From contig NZ_BBWW01000001.1 of assembly GCF_001485215.1 (NCBI RefSeq), forward strand, positions 2,666,001 to 2,730,000: 64,000 nucleotides of DNA. Direction: 5' to 3'. Shown one piece after another: positions 36,029 through 44,544 of this stretch (its first letter is position 1; each line of letters begins with the position of its first letter). The notes below the pieces were generated by a model, which made no database searches, was not told the DNA's origin, and was given only the letters and a program-made list of their open reading frames with translations. The position numbers and the translations under genes are program-made. The stretch is from Leptolyngbya sp. NIES-2104 (GTDB lineage Bacteria > Cyanobacteriota > Cyanobacteriia > Leptolyngbyales > Leptolyngbyaceae).

Positions 36029-36706
36029 ATGTACGTTTTAATCGGGGGCGCGGGTCTGATTGGACTGAGCCTATCTCAGCGTTTAATCGAGTTGGGGCAT
36101 ACGGTCGCGGTGATTGATGTTGATCCTGCGGCTTGTCGGTATGCACGAGAACAGTTAGGCGTGATCGCATTCGAGGGCAGTGCGGTGAGTACCGAAGTGC
36201 TGATCGAAGCTGGAATTCGCAAAGCGGATGCGATCGCGGCTGTACTCCGAGATGATGCCCTAAATCTCGCAATGGTGACGCTGGCGAAACATTACGGTGT
36301 GCCAAACATTTTAGTCAGAATGCGGCACAAAGATTTTGCGGAACCCTATCGATTTGCGGGCGCGACTCATGTGATTAATGCGATCGAGCTTGCAGTTACC
36401 ACGATGGTGAATGTGATCGAATATCCGGAAGTCGAATCGATGATGCACTTTGAGCAAGGACAGATCGAAGTGTTCAAGCTCTCGATTCCGCCGAGTTGTA
36501 GCGTTGTGGGTCGCAGTGTGGCAGAAGTAGCTCAAGATCCTAGATTTCCACAGGGATCATTAATCATTGGTTATCAGCCTCATGCCCACATGGATTTAGA
36601 AATTCCCAACGGCAGTACGATCTTAGAACCAGAGTCCACGGTGCTAATCGTGACGAAACCAGGCTTTATGCACCAGGTGATTGATTTTATGCAAAAGTGT
36701 GTTTAG
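36029..36706 (+). CDS. TrkA-type NAD-binding potassium channel regulator
   Basis: A 225-residue RCK/KTN protein. The N-terminal Rossmann domain has YVLIGGAGLIGLSLSQRL (GxGxxG) and an acidic VIDVDP end of beta-2 that prefers NAD(H). The C-terminal TrkA_C domain (about 140-225) has IEVFKLSIPPSCSVVGRSVAEV and STVLIVTKPG. Such proteins gate K+ uptake systems or channels on the cytoplasmic side. The membrane partner is not in this window. Its end overlaps the open frame of the Uma2 gene, which starts 23 bp later. Confidence 0.88.
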   Translation: MYVLIGGAGLIGLSLSQRLIELGHTVAVIDVDPAACRYAREQLGVIAFEGSAVSTEVLIEAGIRKADAIAAVLRDDALNLAMVTLAKHYGVPNILVRMRHKDFAEPYRFAGATHVINAIELAVTTMVNVIEYPEVESMMHFEQGQIEVFKLSIPPSCSVVGRSVAEVAQDPRFPQGSLIIGYQPHAHMDLEIPNGSTILEPESTVLIVTKPGFMHQVIDFMQKCV

Positions 36707-36729
36707 TGTTGCTCGATCGAGGCGCAAAA

Positions 36730-37314
36730 ATGGAACTTACTCTTCCTCTCAAGCTGGATCTCGAACACGTCCATCTCACCGATGAGCAATTCTATCAACT
36801 CTGCCTGAGTAATCCTGAATGGAACATCGAGCGGAACGCAAAAGGAGCTTTGATTGTTATGCCGCCTGTGGGTGGAGAAAGTGGTAAACGAGAGGCGAAT
36901 TACATCATTGACTTAGGAATTTGGAATCGTCAAACTCAACTTGGCGAGGTGTTTAGTTCCTCAACTATCTTCAAACTTCCAGGTGGGGGCGATCGCTCTC
37001 CAGATGCGGCTTGGATTGGACGATCTCGCTGGGAAGCTCTCACCCCAGACCAGCGAAAAAAATTTCCACCGATCGCGCCTGATTTTGTGATTGAACTTCG
37101 CTCTGCAACTGATAATTTGTCAGTGCTGCAAGAAAAGATGCAGGAATACCTAGATAGCGGTGTGCGTCTCGGTTGGCTGTTCAATCCTCAAGATCAACAA
37201 GTGGAGATCTATCGGCAAGGACAAGATAAAGAAGTCAGAACGCTGCCAGCTTTGCTATCGGGTGAGAGTGTTTTACCTGGATTTGAATTGTTTGTCGATC
37301 GATTTGAAGAATAA
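36730..37314 (+). CDS. Uma2 family nuclease-like protein
   Basis: A 194-residue Uma2-type protein starting at the ATG at 36730. Landmarks are EQFYQLCLSNPEWNIERNAKGALIVMPPVGGESG, the acidic site in RSPDAAWIG, FVIELRSATDNL with Glu and the following LQEKMQEYLDSGVRLGWLFNP with Lys, ending in a VLPGFEL strand. These are the PD-(D/E)XK residues of the family. It is not closely similar to the copy at 2342 and belongs to a different Uma2 branch. Function unknown. A perfect palindrome lies just after its stop. Confidence 0.88.
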   Translation: MELTLPLKLDLEHVHLTDEQFYQLCLSNPEWNIERNAKGALIVMPPVGGESGKREANYIIDLGIWNRQTQLGEVFSSSTIFKLPGGGDRSPDAAWIGRSRWEALTPDQRKKFPPIAPDFVIELRSATDNLSVLQEKMQEYLDSGVRLGWLFNPQDQQVEIYRQGQDKEVRTLPALLSGESVLPGFELFVDRFEE

Positions 37315-37332
37315 ACCAATTTGAAATGAAAG

Positions 37333-37358
37333 AGCGATCGTGGAATTCCACGATCGCT
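37333..37358. terminator. perfect 26-bp palindrome between converging genes
   Basis: The 26 bp are exactly self-complementary, with AGCGATCGTGG as the left end and a central GAATTC. It sits between the stop codons of the Uma2 gene and the convergent ftsH gene. It has no long T-run, but the position suggests a bidirectional terminator. Each arm contains GCGATCG, the core of the HIP1 octamer. Confidence 0.6.
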
Positions 37359-37364
37359 GATTTC

Positions 37365-39089
37365 CTAAACAGTCTCAGGCATTTGCACCTGTGCCAAGAT
37401 CCGCTGCAACTGTTCGCCTTCCAGCACTTCAGTTTCTAACAGCGTTTGAGTCGTAGATTCCAGTAACGATCGATTGTGTCGCAAAATTGCCAAAGCGGTT
37501 GCATACGATCGATCAATACTTTGCTTGATTAAGCGATCGATTTCTGAAGCAACTTCTGCACTAATCGATCGACGAGTACTCCCCCCATCGAGAAACTGCG
37601 CTTGCTGTGTTTCAAACGCGATTGGTCCTAATGTCTCACCCATTCCATATTGTGTGACGGCTCGTTCTGCCAGCGCGGTTGCTTTTTGAATATCATCACT
37701 CGCGCCGCTCGACACCTTGCCAAACACAATTTCTTCTGCCGCTCGTCCACCCAGTAAAGTCGCAATCTGTCCGCGCAATTCATCTTCGATCAGCAAGAAG
37801 CGATCTTCTTCTGGAGTTTGTAGCGTATAGCCTAAAGCACCGATGCCACGAGGCACGATCGAGATTTTAGTCACTTTACTGCCTCCAGGCATCAATGCAC
37901 CCACAAACGCATGACCGACTTCATGATATGCCACGGTTTGACGTTCCAATGGCGATAAAACTCGCGATCGCTTCTCTAATCCAGCAATCACCCGCTCGAT
38001 CGCTTCGTGAAAATCTGCCATCAGCACCGCTTGCCGATTCTGACGGGCTGCCATTAATGCGGCTTCGTTCACTAAATTCGCTAAATCTGCGCCTGAAAAT
38101 CCAACGGTTTGAGTCGCGCTCGCATTTAAATCGACATCTTCGCCCATCTTCACGCCGCGAGAATGCACTTTCAAGATCGCTTCTCTGCCGCTTTTATCTG
38201 GGCGATCCACTAACACTTGGCGATCGAAGCGACCCGGACGACGAAGCGCAGGATCTAAAATTTCCGGGCGATTGGTCGCAGCGATCAGAATCACACCCGC
38301 ATTGCCATCGAACCCATCCATCTCAGTGAGTAACTGATTTAAGGTTTGTTCTCGCTCATCGTTGCCGTTGAAATTGGAATTCCCGCGAGATTTCCCGATC
38401 GCATCGAGTTCATCAATGAAAATAATGCAGGGAGCTTGCCGTTTGGCTTGCTGAAATAAGTCGCGCACGCGAGAAGCACCAACTCCGACATAGAGTTCAA
38501 CGAATTCTGAACCGGACATACTGAAGAATGGAACGCCCGCTTCTCCCGCGATCGCTTTTGCCAACAATGTTTTACCGGTTCCAGGAGGACCGACAAGCAG
38601 CACACCTTTGGGAATCTTCGCGCCAATCTTGCGGTACTTCTCGCCATTTTTCAGAAAATCGACGACTTCCTGTAGTTCCTGCTTTGCTTCGTCTACTCCA
38701 GCGACATCAGCAAACTGAATGCCCGTTTTACCTTGGTTATAAACTCTCGCCTTACTTTTACCAATCCCGGTCAGTCCACCAATTCCGCCACCTGCTTGAC
38801 TAAATTTCGCCAACCAAACTAGAGCGCCCGCCATCGCGCCCATCGAGAGCAACAATCCTAAAACCCCACTCGCAGAAGTCCGCTCATCCGTAAAAGGAAT
38901 GCTTTGATTGCGAAGCAGATTCGGAAGATTGGGCTGAAACTGATCACTGATCGTGTAGTGCCGCGCTCCCCCAAACTCTGATTTGAGCGTGTATTCAATA
39001 CGATCGACTTTAATCGTGACTTGTGCAACCTGTCGCGCTTGAACCTGTTGCAAAAATTCGCTGTAAGCGGTTTGAGAAATGGTGTTCAT
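37365..39089 (-). CDS. ftsH: FtsH4-class ATP-dependent zinc metalloprotease lacking the first membrane helix
   Basis: A 574-residue AAA protease. Walker A GPPGTGKT is at 167-174, Walker B FIDELDA near 224-230, the second-region-of-homology arginines are in RRPGRFDR and the zinc motif HEVGH at 389-393. The N-terminal 70 residues look like the small lumenal/periplasmic FtsH domain, and one membrane helix follows (about 74-94). The usual first helix is absent: the open frame upstream of the ATG at 39089 is hydrophilic. An aggcaac ribosome-binding site precedes the chosen ATG. The protease domain resembles Synechocystis FtsH4. Topology may differ from normal FtsH. Confidence 0.88.
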   Translation of the reverse strand: MNTISQTAYSEFLQQVQARQVAQVTIKVDRIEYTLKSEFGGARHYTISDQFQPNLPNLLRNQSIPFTDERTSASGVLGLLLSMGAMAGALVWLAKFSQAGGGIGGLTGIGKSKARVYNQGKTGIQFADVAGVDEAKQELQEVVDFLKNGEKYRKIGAKIPKGVLLVGPPGTGKTLLAKAIAGEAGVPFFSMSGSEFVELYVGVGASRVRDLFQQAKRQAPCIIFIDELDAIGKSRGNSNFNGNDEREQTLNQLLTEMDGFDGNAGVILIAATNRPEILDPALRRPGRFDRQVLVDRPDKSGREAILKVHSRGVKMGEDVDLNASATQTVGFSGADLANLVNEAALMAARQNRQAVLMADFHEAIERVIAGLEKRSRVLSPLERQTVAYHEVGHAFVGALMPGGSKVTKISIVPRGIGALGYTLQTPEEDRFLLIEDELRGQIATLLGGRAAEEIVFGKVSSGASDDIQKATALAERAVTQYGMGETLGPIAFETQQAQFLDGGSTRRSISAEVASEIDRLIKQSIDRSYATALAILRHNRSLLESTTQTLLETEVLEGEQLQRILAQVQMPETV

Positions 39090-39316
39090 CTTGTTGCCTG
39101 CCGAAGGAATGGTTAGAAGTGACTTGCTTATGTGTTTATTCTCAAGGTTCAAATTCGCGGCTGGTAGATGAAGTTGCCGCACGATCGACGCGGGTTTTCC
39201 GCCCTCTGTTGCGGAGGTCACGACGGATTGAATCGGATAACCGATAGTTGAGCGCACGCTTTGTTCAGCGAACCCCTAGAATAGAATGTGGTTTTTTGAA
39301 ACGAAGGACACGATCG

Positions 39317-41119
39317 ATGCGGCTATCTCAGATGCTATTTGTCACGCTACGGGAAGATCCAGCCGAGGCAGAAATCCCTAGCCATAAGCTTTTGGTGAGA
39401 GCGGGATATATTCGGCGGATTGGTAGCGGGATTTATGCGTATCTGCCGCTGATGTGGCGCGTATTGCAAAAGATTTCTCGGATTGTGCGCGAAGAGATGA
39501 ATGCAGCGGGCGCACAAGAATGTTTACTGCCTCAGATGCAGCCGTCGGAATTGTGGAAAGAATCCGGGCGTTGGGATATTTACACCAAAGCAGAAGGCAG
39601 TATGTTTGCGTTGGTCGATCGACAAGATCGCGAACTCGGTCTAGGTCCAACGCATGAGGAAGTAATTACCACGATCGCTCGCGAGATGATTCGTTCTTAT
39701 CGCCAATTGCCGCAAAATCTGTATCAAATTCAAACGAAATTCCGCGATGAAATTCGTCCGCGATTCGGTTTAATGCGCGGTCGAGAATTTATTATGAAAG
39801 ATGCGTATTCTTTCGATGCGGATGAAGAAGCACTGAAGAAAACTTATCAAAAGATGCACGATGCCTACTGCAATATTCTTCGCAGAACAGGTTTAGAATT
39901 CCGTGCTGTTGATGCGGATTCTGGCGCGATCGGGGGATCAGGTTCGCAAGAATTTATGGTGCTGGCAGAAGCGGGAGAAGACGAAGTTCTCTACACCGAA
40001 GATGGCAAATATGCGGCAAATGTCGAGAAAGCGATCGCACTTCCTCCTGATGTTGTTCCTTCACCGTTTACCAGCTACGAGAAGCGCGAAACACCGGGAA
40101 CAGAAACGATCGAGAAAGTGAGCAAATTTCTCAAATGTTCTCCCACAAATATTGTCAAAAACGTTCTGTATCAAGCCGTTTTTGACAGCGGAATGACAGC
40201 ATTGATTCTAGTTCACATTCGAGGCGATCAAGACGTGAACGATGTGAAATTGCAGAATGAATTGACTAAAATTGCCGATCGCTTTAATGGAAAAACAGTG
40301 CTCTCTCTGACGGTTCCTGATGCCGAAGCTCAACAAAAATGGGCAGAGAAAGAGCTTCCATTAGGTTATATTTCTCCAGGAATTTCAGATAGCTATATTC
40401 GATCGAGCAAAGAGATCTCACCGAAATTTGTTCGCTTCATTGATCAAACCGTAGTGAACTTAGAAAACTTCGTCACAGGTTCTGATGAATCGGGCTATCA
40501 CGTTGTCGGCGCAAACTGGGGTAAAGAATTTCAGAAACCGGATCTAGTCGTCGATGTGCGAAAAGCGAGAGTTGGCGATCGCGCCATTCACGATTCAAAT
40601 CAAACTCTCAAAACTGCAAGAGGCATCGAAATCGGGCACATTTTCCAGCTTGGTACAGAATATTCCAAAGCAATGAATGCAACTTACACCAATGAACAAG
40701 GCGAAGAAGTACCTTTAGTCATGGGATGTTATGGAATTGGGGTTTCGAGATTGGCTCAAGCCGCGATCGAACAATCCTACGACAAAGATGGCATTGTGTT
40801 ACCTGTTGCGATCGCTCCTTATCACGCGATCGTGGTCATTCCAAACGTGAATGATCCGGATCAAGTCAGCACCGCAGAGAAACTTTATACCGAATTGAAT
40901 CAAGCAGGTGTGGAAACGCTGTTAGACGATCGCAATGAACGCGCAGGGGTGAAGTTCAAAGACGCAGAATTGATCGGCATTCCTTACCGAATTGTGACCG
41001 GAAAATCGCTCAAAGATGGCAAAGTTGAAATGGTTGAGCGATCGACAAAAGCAGTACAAGAAATTACGATCGGCGATGTTGTTTCAACGTTGAAAGATGT
41101 GATTTCAAAAGCGATTTAG
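39317..41119 (+). CDS. proS: prolyl-tRNA synthetase
   Basis: A 600-residue class II aminoacyl-tRNA synthetase of the bacterial type. Motif 1 is near [18 protein letters not shown], motif 2 is [25 protein letters not shown] and motif 3 is [14 protein letters not shown]; an editing-domain insertion (about 225-390) lies between motifs 2 and 3. The ATG at 39317, with aagga 10 nt upstream, starts the conserved [15 protein letters not shown]. It attaches proline to tRNA-Pro. It is divergent from ftsH and is followed 6 nt later by a truncated frame. Confidence 0.95.
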   Translation: MRLSQMLFVTLREDPAEAEIPSHKLLVRAGYIRRIGSGIYAYLPLMWRVLQKISRIVREEMNAAGAQECLLPQMQPSELWKESGRWDIYTKAEGSMFALVDRQDRELGLGPTHEEVITTIAREMIRSYRQLPQNLYQIQTKFRDEIRPRFGLMRGREFIMKDAYSFDADEEALKKTYQKMHDAYCNILRRTGLEFRAVDADSGAIGGSGSQEFMVLAEAGEDEVLYTEDGKYAANVEKAIALPPDVVPSPFTSYEKRETPGTETIEKVSKFLKCSPTNIVKNVLYQAVFDSGMTALILVHIRGDQDVNDVKLQNELTKIADRFNGKTVLSLTVPDAEAQQKWAEKELPLGYISPGISDSYIRSSKEISPKFVRFIDQTVVNLENFVTGSDESGYHVVGANWGKEFQKPDLVVDVRKARVGDRAIHDSNQTLKTARGIEIGHIFQLGTEYSKAMNATYTNEQGEEVPLVMGCYGIGVSRLAQAAIEQSYDKDGIVLPVAIAPYHAIVVIPNVNDPDQVSTAEKLYTELNQAGVETLLDDRNERAGVKFKDAELIGIPYRIVTGKSLKDGKVEMVERSTKAVQEITIGDVVSTLKDVISKAI

Positions 41120-41124
41120 TAGTA

Positions 41125-41242
41125 GTGGAGCTTCAATACTATCAGCAGTATTGGCACTTTAAAGCGATCGGTCGTCGCGATGAAGCAAGGAAAAGCATTC
41201 AGCAATTTGTGGAATCGTTCGCGTCGATCGATCGCAAAATCA
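41125..41242 (+). pseudogene. 5' remnant of a small gene downstream of proS
   Basis: A GTG start 6 nt after the proS stop opens a protein-like stretch of about 38 residues (MELQYYQQYWHFKAIGRRDE, then an Arg- and Phe-containing amphipathic segment). It breaks exactly at position 41243, where the duplicated reductase tail begins. Beyond that point the frame runs through the antisense of hicA and is not meaningful. I read it as the start of a co-transcribed gene cut off by the islet insertion. The family is not certain. Confidence 0.45.
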
Positions 41243-41290
41243 CTAATCTTGCCACAATCGCCGTCCGGGTTCACTGTTTAATCGATCGTG
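41243..41290 (-). repeat. duplicated 3' tail of the aldo/keto reductase gene (distal copy)
   Basis: On the minus strand this 48-bp stretch encodes HDRLNSEPGRRLWQD and a TAG stop. It matches the true reductase end at 41842-41889 at 42 of 48 positions. Four of the six changes are synonymous and two change residues (G to S, K to E). Beyond HDR the similarity stops. It is a coding remnant, not chance identity. Confidence 0.8.
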
Positions 41291-41319
41291 CATTTCAGGC
41301 GAATCTGCATTTCACCCGA

Positions 41320-41574
41320 CTACAAATTCTGAATAAATTCTTCAACGGAAACGTCAGCCTGCCTAAGAATGTTGCTCAAGGTTCCCACGGCTATGTCTTT
41401 CTGGTGCAGCGGAACAACACATCCCAATTCAACTGTTTTTTGTGCTTCTCCTTCTCCAACAGTCATCTGCTTTTTCAAGATTACATGGCTCCCCTTTTGG
41501 CGAACCTGCTCAAATCCCAGCCGCTCTAATGCTCGAATGACCTCTGTTGCCTTAACCCTGGGTAGTTTGGGCAT
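41320..41574 (-). CDS. hicA: HicA-type mRNA interferase toxin
   Basis: An 84-residue protein with the dsRBD-like HicA fold: PKLPRVKATEVIRALERLGFEQVRQ, then the catalytic-His motif GSHVILKK, and the end IAVGTLSNILRQADVSVEEF. It cleaves RNA when not bound by HicB. The ATG at 41574 lies inside the end of hicB (23-nt overlap), and its gagg ribosome-binding site is in the hicB coding sequence, so the two are translationally coupled. The insert between the His motif and the C-terminal helix (VGEGEAQKTVELGCVVPLHQ) is a little longer than usual. Confidence 0.9.
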   Translation of the reverse strand: MPKLPRVKATEVIRALERLGFEQVRQKGSHVILKKQMTVGEGEAQKTVELGCVVPLHQKDIAVGTLSNILRQADVSVEEFIQNL

Positions 41575-41812
41575 GAGCAACCTCAAACGATGTAATCAAA
41601 CGACGAGCGATCGCAGGTAGCGGAAACTCCTCTAAATAAAGTTCCGTTGCTTCGCGTAAGTTAGAGAGCGCTTCCTCGATCGTTTCTCCCTGACTTGCGG
41701 TTCCGACTTCGGGGCACTCCGCTACGTACACATCTTCTTCCCAATGCAGAATTGCGGTAAAGGTTTGAGTGAGTTTGTTCGCTGTTGAGACTGGAACTTT
41801 TGAAGTCACCAT
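41552..41812 (-). CDS. hicB: HicB-type antitoxin
   Basis: An 86-residue protein with the degenerate RNase H fold of HicB: FTAILHWEEDVYVAECPEVGTASQG then TIEEALSNLREATELYLEEF. The ATG at 41812 follows an agagga ribosome-binding site; the longer open frame upstream is not conserved. The gene order is antitoxin first, then toxin, opposite to E. coli hicAB but common in cyanobacteria. The short C-terminal tail shows no obvious helix-turn-helix. Confidence 0.9.
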   Translation of the reverse strand: MVTSKVPVSTANKLTQTFTAILHWEEDVYVAECPEVGTASQGETIEEALSNLREATELYLEEFPLPAIARRLITSFEVAHAQTTQG

Positions 41813-41841
41813 TTTCCTCTCTGTTTCTGCTGTTTCTAACT

Positions 41842-41889
41842 CTAATCCTGCCACAAGCGTCGTCCAGGTTTACCGTTTAATCGATCGTG
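41842..41889 (-). repeat. duplicated 3' tail of the aldo/keto reductase gene (in-gene copy)
   Basis: The end of the intact reductase gene including its TAG stop. It pairs with the distal copy at 41243-41290 as a direct repeat, and the two flank the hicBA pair with about 29 bp on each side. This is the arrangement left by insertion of a small element at a gene end. Confidence 0.75.
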
Positions 41890-42936
41890 TGTCTCGCGCA
41901 ATAATTTCGGAATCTCCAACTGCTCAGGACATCTCGGCAAACACTCCCCACAATCCGTACACCGATTCGCTTTATTTCCTGGAAACCAGTGCCCCGCATT
42001 CTCAAACATTCGATAACGATATTCACCGAACTTGGTCATATCGTATGCTGTCGCTAAATTTCGCAATCGCAGCACTTCAGGAATGTGGATCGATTCGGGA
42101 CAAGGTAAGCAGGCGTAACATTGACTGCACTGATCAGGGTCGATCGCTTTTCTTTCGTTCAACCGATCGATCGCGGTTTCAATGCTCAAATCTTCTTCCA
42201 AATCCGGCAAATCCAATTCTCCAGGATTCGCCGCTCCAACACTCAAAGTCGTAATTCTCGGATCGCGCAGCAAAAATCGATAATTGAACTCTAGCGGCGA
42301 AAGTGGCGCACACAAATCGATCAAAGTCTGCGGCGGTGTGTGCAGCATTCCCGCTTTATCCGCAGGCGAAATGATAAAAACGCCCATATCTTTCTGGTGG
42401 GCAAGCTCGATCGCGGCTTCATTTCGCTGAAAAAAGAACGAATAATGCAAATTGACGAACTCAAATAAGTCCGTCTTGATCGCTGCCAAAATCAAGTCAA
42501 GCGATCCATGTGTGGAAAATCCAACGTGACGGACTCGCCTATCTGCGATCGCATTCCTGATCGCCCTAATACAGCCATTCTCAACCCAATCAAGATGTTC
42601 CCAAGTGTTTAACCCGTGAATGGCAAGACTGTCGATCGAATTCACTCCAAGCCGCTGTAAGGATTCGTCAATCCATTGATCGGTCTGTGCGGTATCTAAA
42701 CTCGGCGGTAGTTTTGTAGTTAAGAAAAATCGATCGCGATCGACTTCCTTGAACGCCAAACCCAGAAATTCCTCGCTTTTCCCGTAGCCTCGTGCCGTTT
42801 CAATATGATTAATCCCAAGCTCGATCGCTCGATTTACGGTTTGCTGCATCACTTGAGGAGAGGACAAACAGCGCATCGTACCGAGCGAAAAAATCGAGTA
42901 AGGAAGATTCGTCTGACCGAATCGGCGATATTGCAT
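41842..42936 (-). CDS. aldo/keto reductase with C-terminal 4Fe-4S ferredoxin domain
   Basis: A 364-residue two-domain protein. Residues 1 to about 260 form an aldo/keto reductase barrel (MQYRRFGQTNLPYSIFSLGTMR; catalytic Asp in the NHIETARGYGKSEEFLG stretch, Lys in TTKLPPS). The C-terminal part binds two iron-sulfur clusters through CSQCYACLPC and CTDCGECLPRC. Such fused reductases are widespread in cyanobacteria, with unknown substrates. The last 48 bp are the partner of the duplicated tail at 41243. It is 8 bp downstream of the bifunctional nuclease gene, on the same strand. Confidence 0.9.
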   Translation of the reverse strand: MQYRRFGQTNLPYSIFSLGTMRCLSSPQVMQQTVNRAIELGINHIETARGYGKSEEFLGLAFKEVDRDRFFLTTKLPPSLDTAQTDQWIDESLQRLGVNSIDSLAIHGLNTWEHLDWVENGCIRAIRNAIADRRVRHVGFSTHGSLDLILAAIKTDLFEFVNLHYSFFFQRNEAAIELAHQKDMGVFIISPADKAGMLHTPPQTLIDLCAPLSPLEFNYRFLLRDPRITTLSVGAANPGELDLPDLEEDLSIETAIDRLNERKAIDPDQCSQCYACLPCPESIHIPEVLRLRNLATAYDMTKFGEYRYRMFENAGHWFPGNKANRCTDCGECLPRCPEQLEIPKLLRETHDRLNGKPGRRLWQD

Positions 42937-42944
42937 CAGATGAA

Positions 42945-43451
42945 CTACTGCGCTTCCCCGCTGCTAAATCGTCCCCGCTGAATCAGTTCATCCGGGCTAA
43001 GATTCGATAAGAACTCTCGAAACGCTCGGCGTTCAGCCTCATCCGCATCGCGATCGACCGGAATCGACGCATCTGCGACCACTTCTTCCATCACCCAAAT
43101 CGGGCTATTCGTGCGGAGCGCGATCGCGATCGCATCACTCGGACGCGAATCAATCTCACGACGAGCCTCGCCGTGAGCGACGATTAACACCGCGTAGAAT
43201 GTATTATCTTGTAAAGAGTGAATAATCACTTTCTCGACAGTCATCTGCCAAGCTTCGAGAAAATTCACCATCAAATCGTGGGTGAGGGGGCGCGGCGGCA
43301 CTTGACCTTCCAGAACGCTGACAATGGCTTTCGCCTGATCTGGACCAATATAGATGGGAAGCGCTCGTCGATCGGTTGCATCTTTGAGCAATACGATCGG
43401 GCTTCGAGTCTGTGCGTCTAACGCTATGCCCGCAACCTTCATTTCAATCAT
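42945..43451 (-). CDS. bifunctional nuclease domain protein (DUF151)
   Basis: A 168-residue protein of the DUF151/BFN family, with MIEMKVAGIALDAQTRSPIVLLKD, the LPIYIGPDQAKAIVS strand-helix, RPLTHDLM, and the conserved RPSDAIAIALRTNSPIWV. Members have been reported to cleave both RNA and DNA, but the physiological role in cyanobacteria is unclear. The C terminus is acidic. It is probably co-transcribed with the aldo/keto reductase 8 bp downstream and is divergent from riboflavin synthase. Confidence 0.9.
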   Translation of the reverse strand: MIEMKVAGIALDAQTRSPIVLLKDATDRRALPIYIGPDQAKAIVSVLEGQVPPRPLTHDLMVNFLEAWQMTVEKVIIHSLQDNTFYAVLIVAHGEARREIDSRPSDAIAIALRTNSPIWVMEEVVADASIPVDRDADEAERRAFREFLSNLSPDELIQRGRFSSGEAQ

Positions 43452-43802
43452 GGTGTAGCCTCTAGAACTCCGGAAGCATATATAGGGTGGTGAGTTTATC
43501 GATCATCCGGTCAACGGAGCGATCAAATCCGGGAGCGGGATTGTGGTCGAGCGATGCCGTTACGGTCTGTGGTTTGACCTTGATCCTAAATGATCTCTTT
43601 CAGAATTTGACAAAATGAAGAAGAGTTCCCGATTTCATCAATTTTCTGAGAAGAAGATAAAACAATCACAAAGCCTTATTGTGATTTTAGACTGTAATCT
43701 GTCTAAGGTTGAATGTCTATCAGGATTCTCAAAAATTGATGAATCCAGGATGGGGACAGAGATTCCCAAATTCAGATTGATTCAAAAAAAGGATTAAGTC
43801 TC
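43452..43802. other. intergenic region between DUF151 and riboflavin synthase genes
   Basis: About 350 bp separating two divergent genes. The half next to DUF151 (43475-43590) is GC-rich. On the minus strand it is open for about 47 codons with no stop, ending in TAG just before the DUF151 start, but without a standard start codon. The half next to ribE is A/T-rich and carries a small open frame of doubtful value. I looked for the FMN riboswitch core expected of some rib genes and did not see it. Confidence 0.4.
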
Positions 43803-44465
43803 GTGTTTACAGGATTAGTTCAAACAGTCGGGCGCTTGGTGATTCTAAATCCTGAGCAGGTGAGAATCTCCGGATCGCGGATGGCAGGAGTTTTACAGGG
43901 TTTGGAGCTTGGCGATAGTGTCGCGGTCGATGGAGTCTGCCTCACCGTGACGGAAATTTCGGAAGATGGATTTGTGGCGGATGTGTCTCCGGAGACAGTG
44001 AACCGGACGACCTTGGGGCAATCGGCAGAGGGAGCAAAGTCGGTCAATCTAGAAACGTCGCTGCGGGTGGGAAGCAAGCTTGGCGGGCATTTCGTCACTG
44101 GGCATGTCGATGGGATTGGCACGTTTGAATCGGCGACTCAGACGGCAACTTCTTGGGAAATTCTATTTAAGACGGAAAGTGAGCAGGTGGCTCGATATAT
44201 TTTGCCGAAGGGAAGTATTTCGGTGAACGGGATTAGTTTAACGATCGCGAATTGTGCCGCAGATGGGTCATGGTTTACGGTTGCGGTGATTCCTCATACC
44301 TATGCTGAAACGAATTTATCGGAGTTGAAACCGGGAGATTGGGTGAATCTCGAAGGCGATATTCTCGGTAAGTATGTGGAGAAATTTTTGCGCGGAGGTC
44401 GATCGGGCGTGGAAGTCCCCGATCGTATTTCGACGGAATTTCTAGCGGAACATGGATATTTCTGA
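43803..44465 (+). CDS. ribE: riboflavin synthase, alpha chain
   Basis: A 220-residue enzyme that dismutates two 6,7-dimethyl-8-ribityllumazine molecules into riboflavin. The two internally repeated lumazine-binding barrels are evident, each with an MFTGLVQTVG- or HFVTGHVDGIG-type start and a SVAVDGVCLTVTE or SISVNGISLTIAN strand. The GTG at 43803 is preceded by an aaagga ribosome-binding site. The end is slightly extended by a hydrophilic tail. It is monocistronic here, and a large inverted repeat follows the stop. Confidence 0.95.
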   Translation: MFTGLVQTVGRLVILNPEQVRISGSRMAGVLQGLELGDSVAVDGVCLTVTEISEDGFVADVSPETVNRTTLGQSAEGAKSVNLETSLRVGSKLGGHFVTGHVDGIGTFESATQTATSWEILFKTESEQVARYILPKGSISVNGISLTIANCAADGSWFTVAVIPHTYAETNLSELKPGDWVNLEGDILGKYVEKFLRGGRSGVEVPDRISTEFLAEHGYF

Positions 44466-44471
44466 GAGTAA

Positions 44472-44533
44472 TCACTGTGGGGCAGGCATCTTGCCTGATT
44501 TCAGTGGCAGGCAGGATGCCCGCCCCACAGTGA
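44472..44533. repeat. long inverted repeat between ribE and phoU
   Basis: Arms 44472-44497 and 44508-44533, 26 bp each, are complementary at 24 positions around a 10-nt loop. Arms start TCACTGTGGGGCAGGCAT. It lies between convergent genes and could terminate both. The chance of such a structure in random DNA is tiny. It is unrelated in sequence to the MITE-like elements at 12, 21 and 25 kb. Confidence 0.85.
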
Positions 44534-44544
44534 CTAAACAACCT

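Noticed and set aside
39090-39257. In-frame upstream extension of ftsH that might hold the missing membrane helix
   Set aside because: The residues are hydrophilic in all three frames and the segment overlaps the proS promoter region.
41291-41529. Right half of the + strand open frame that begins at 41125
   Set aside because: This part is the antisense of hicA, which is clearly the real gene.
43615-43802. FMN riboswitch or small gene upstream of riboflavin synthase
   Set aside because: The conserved riboswitch blocks (AGGG.CRGGG-type and GGTGAAATTCC-type) are absent, and the 60-residue open frame is A/T-rich and not protein-like.
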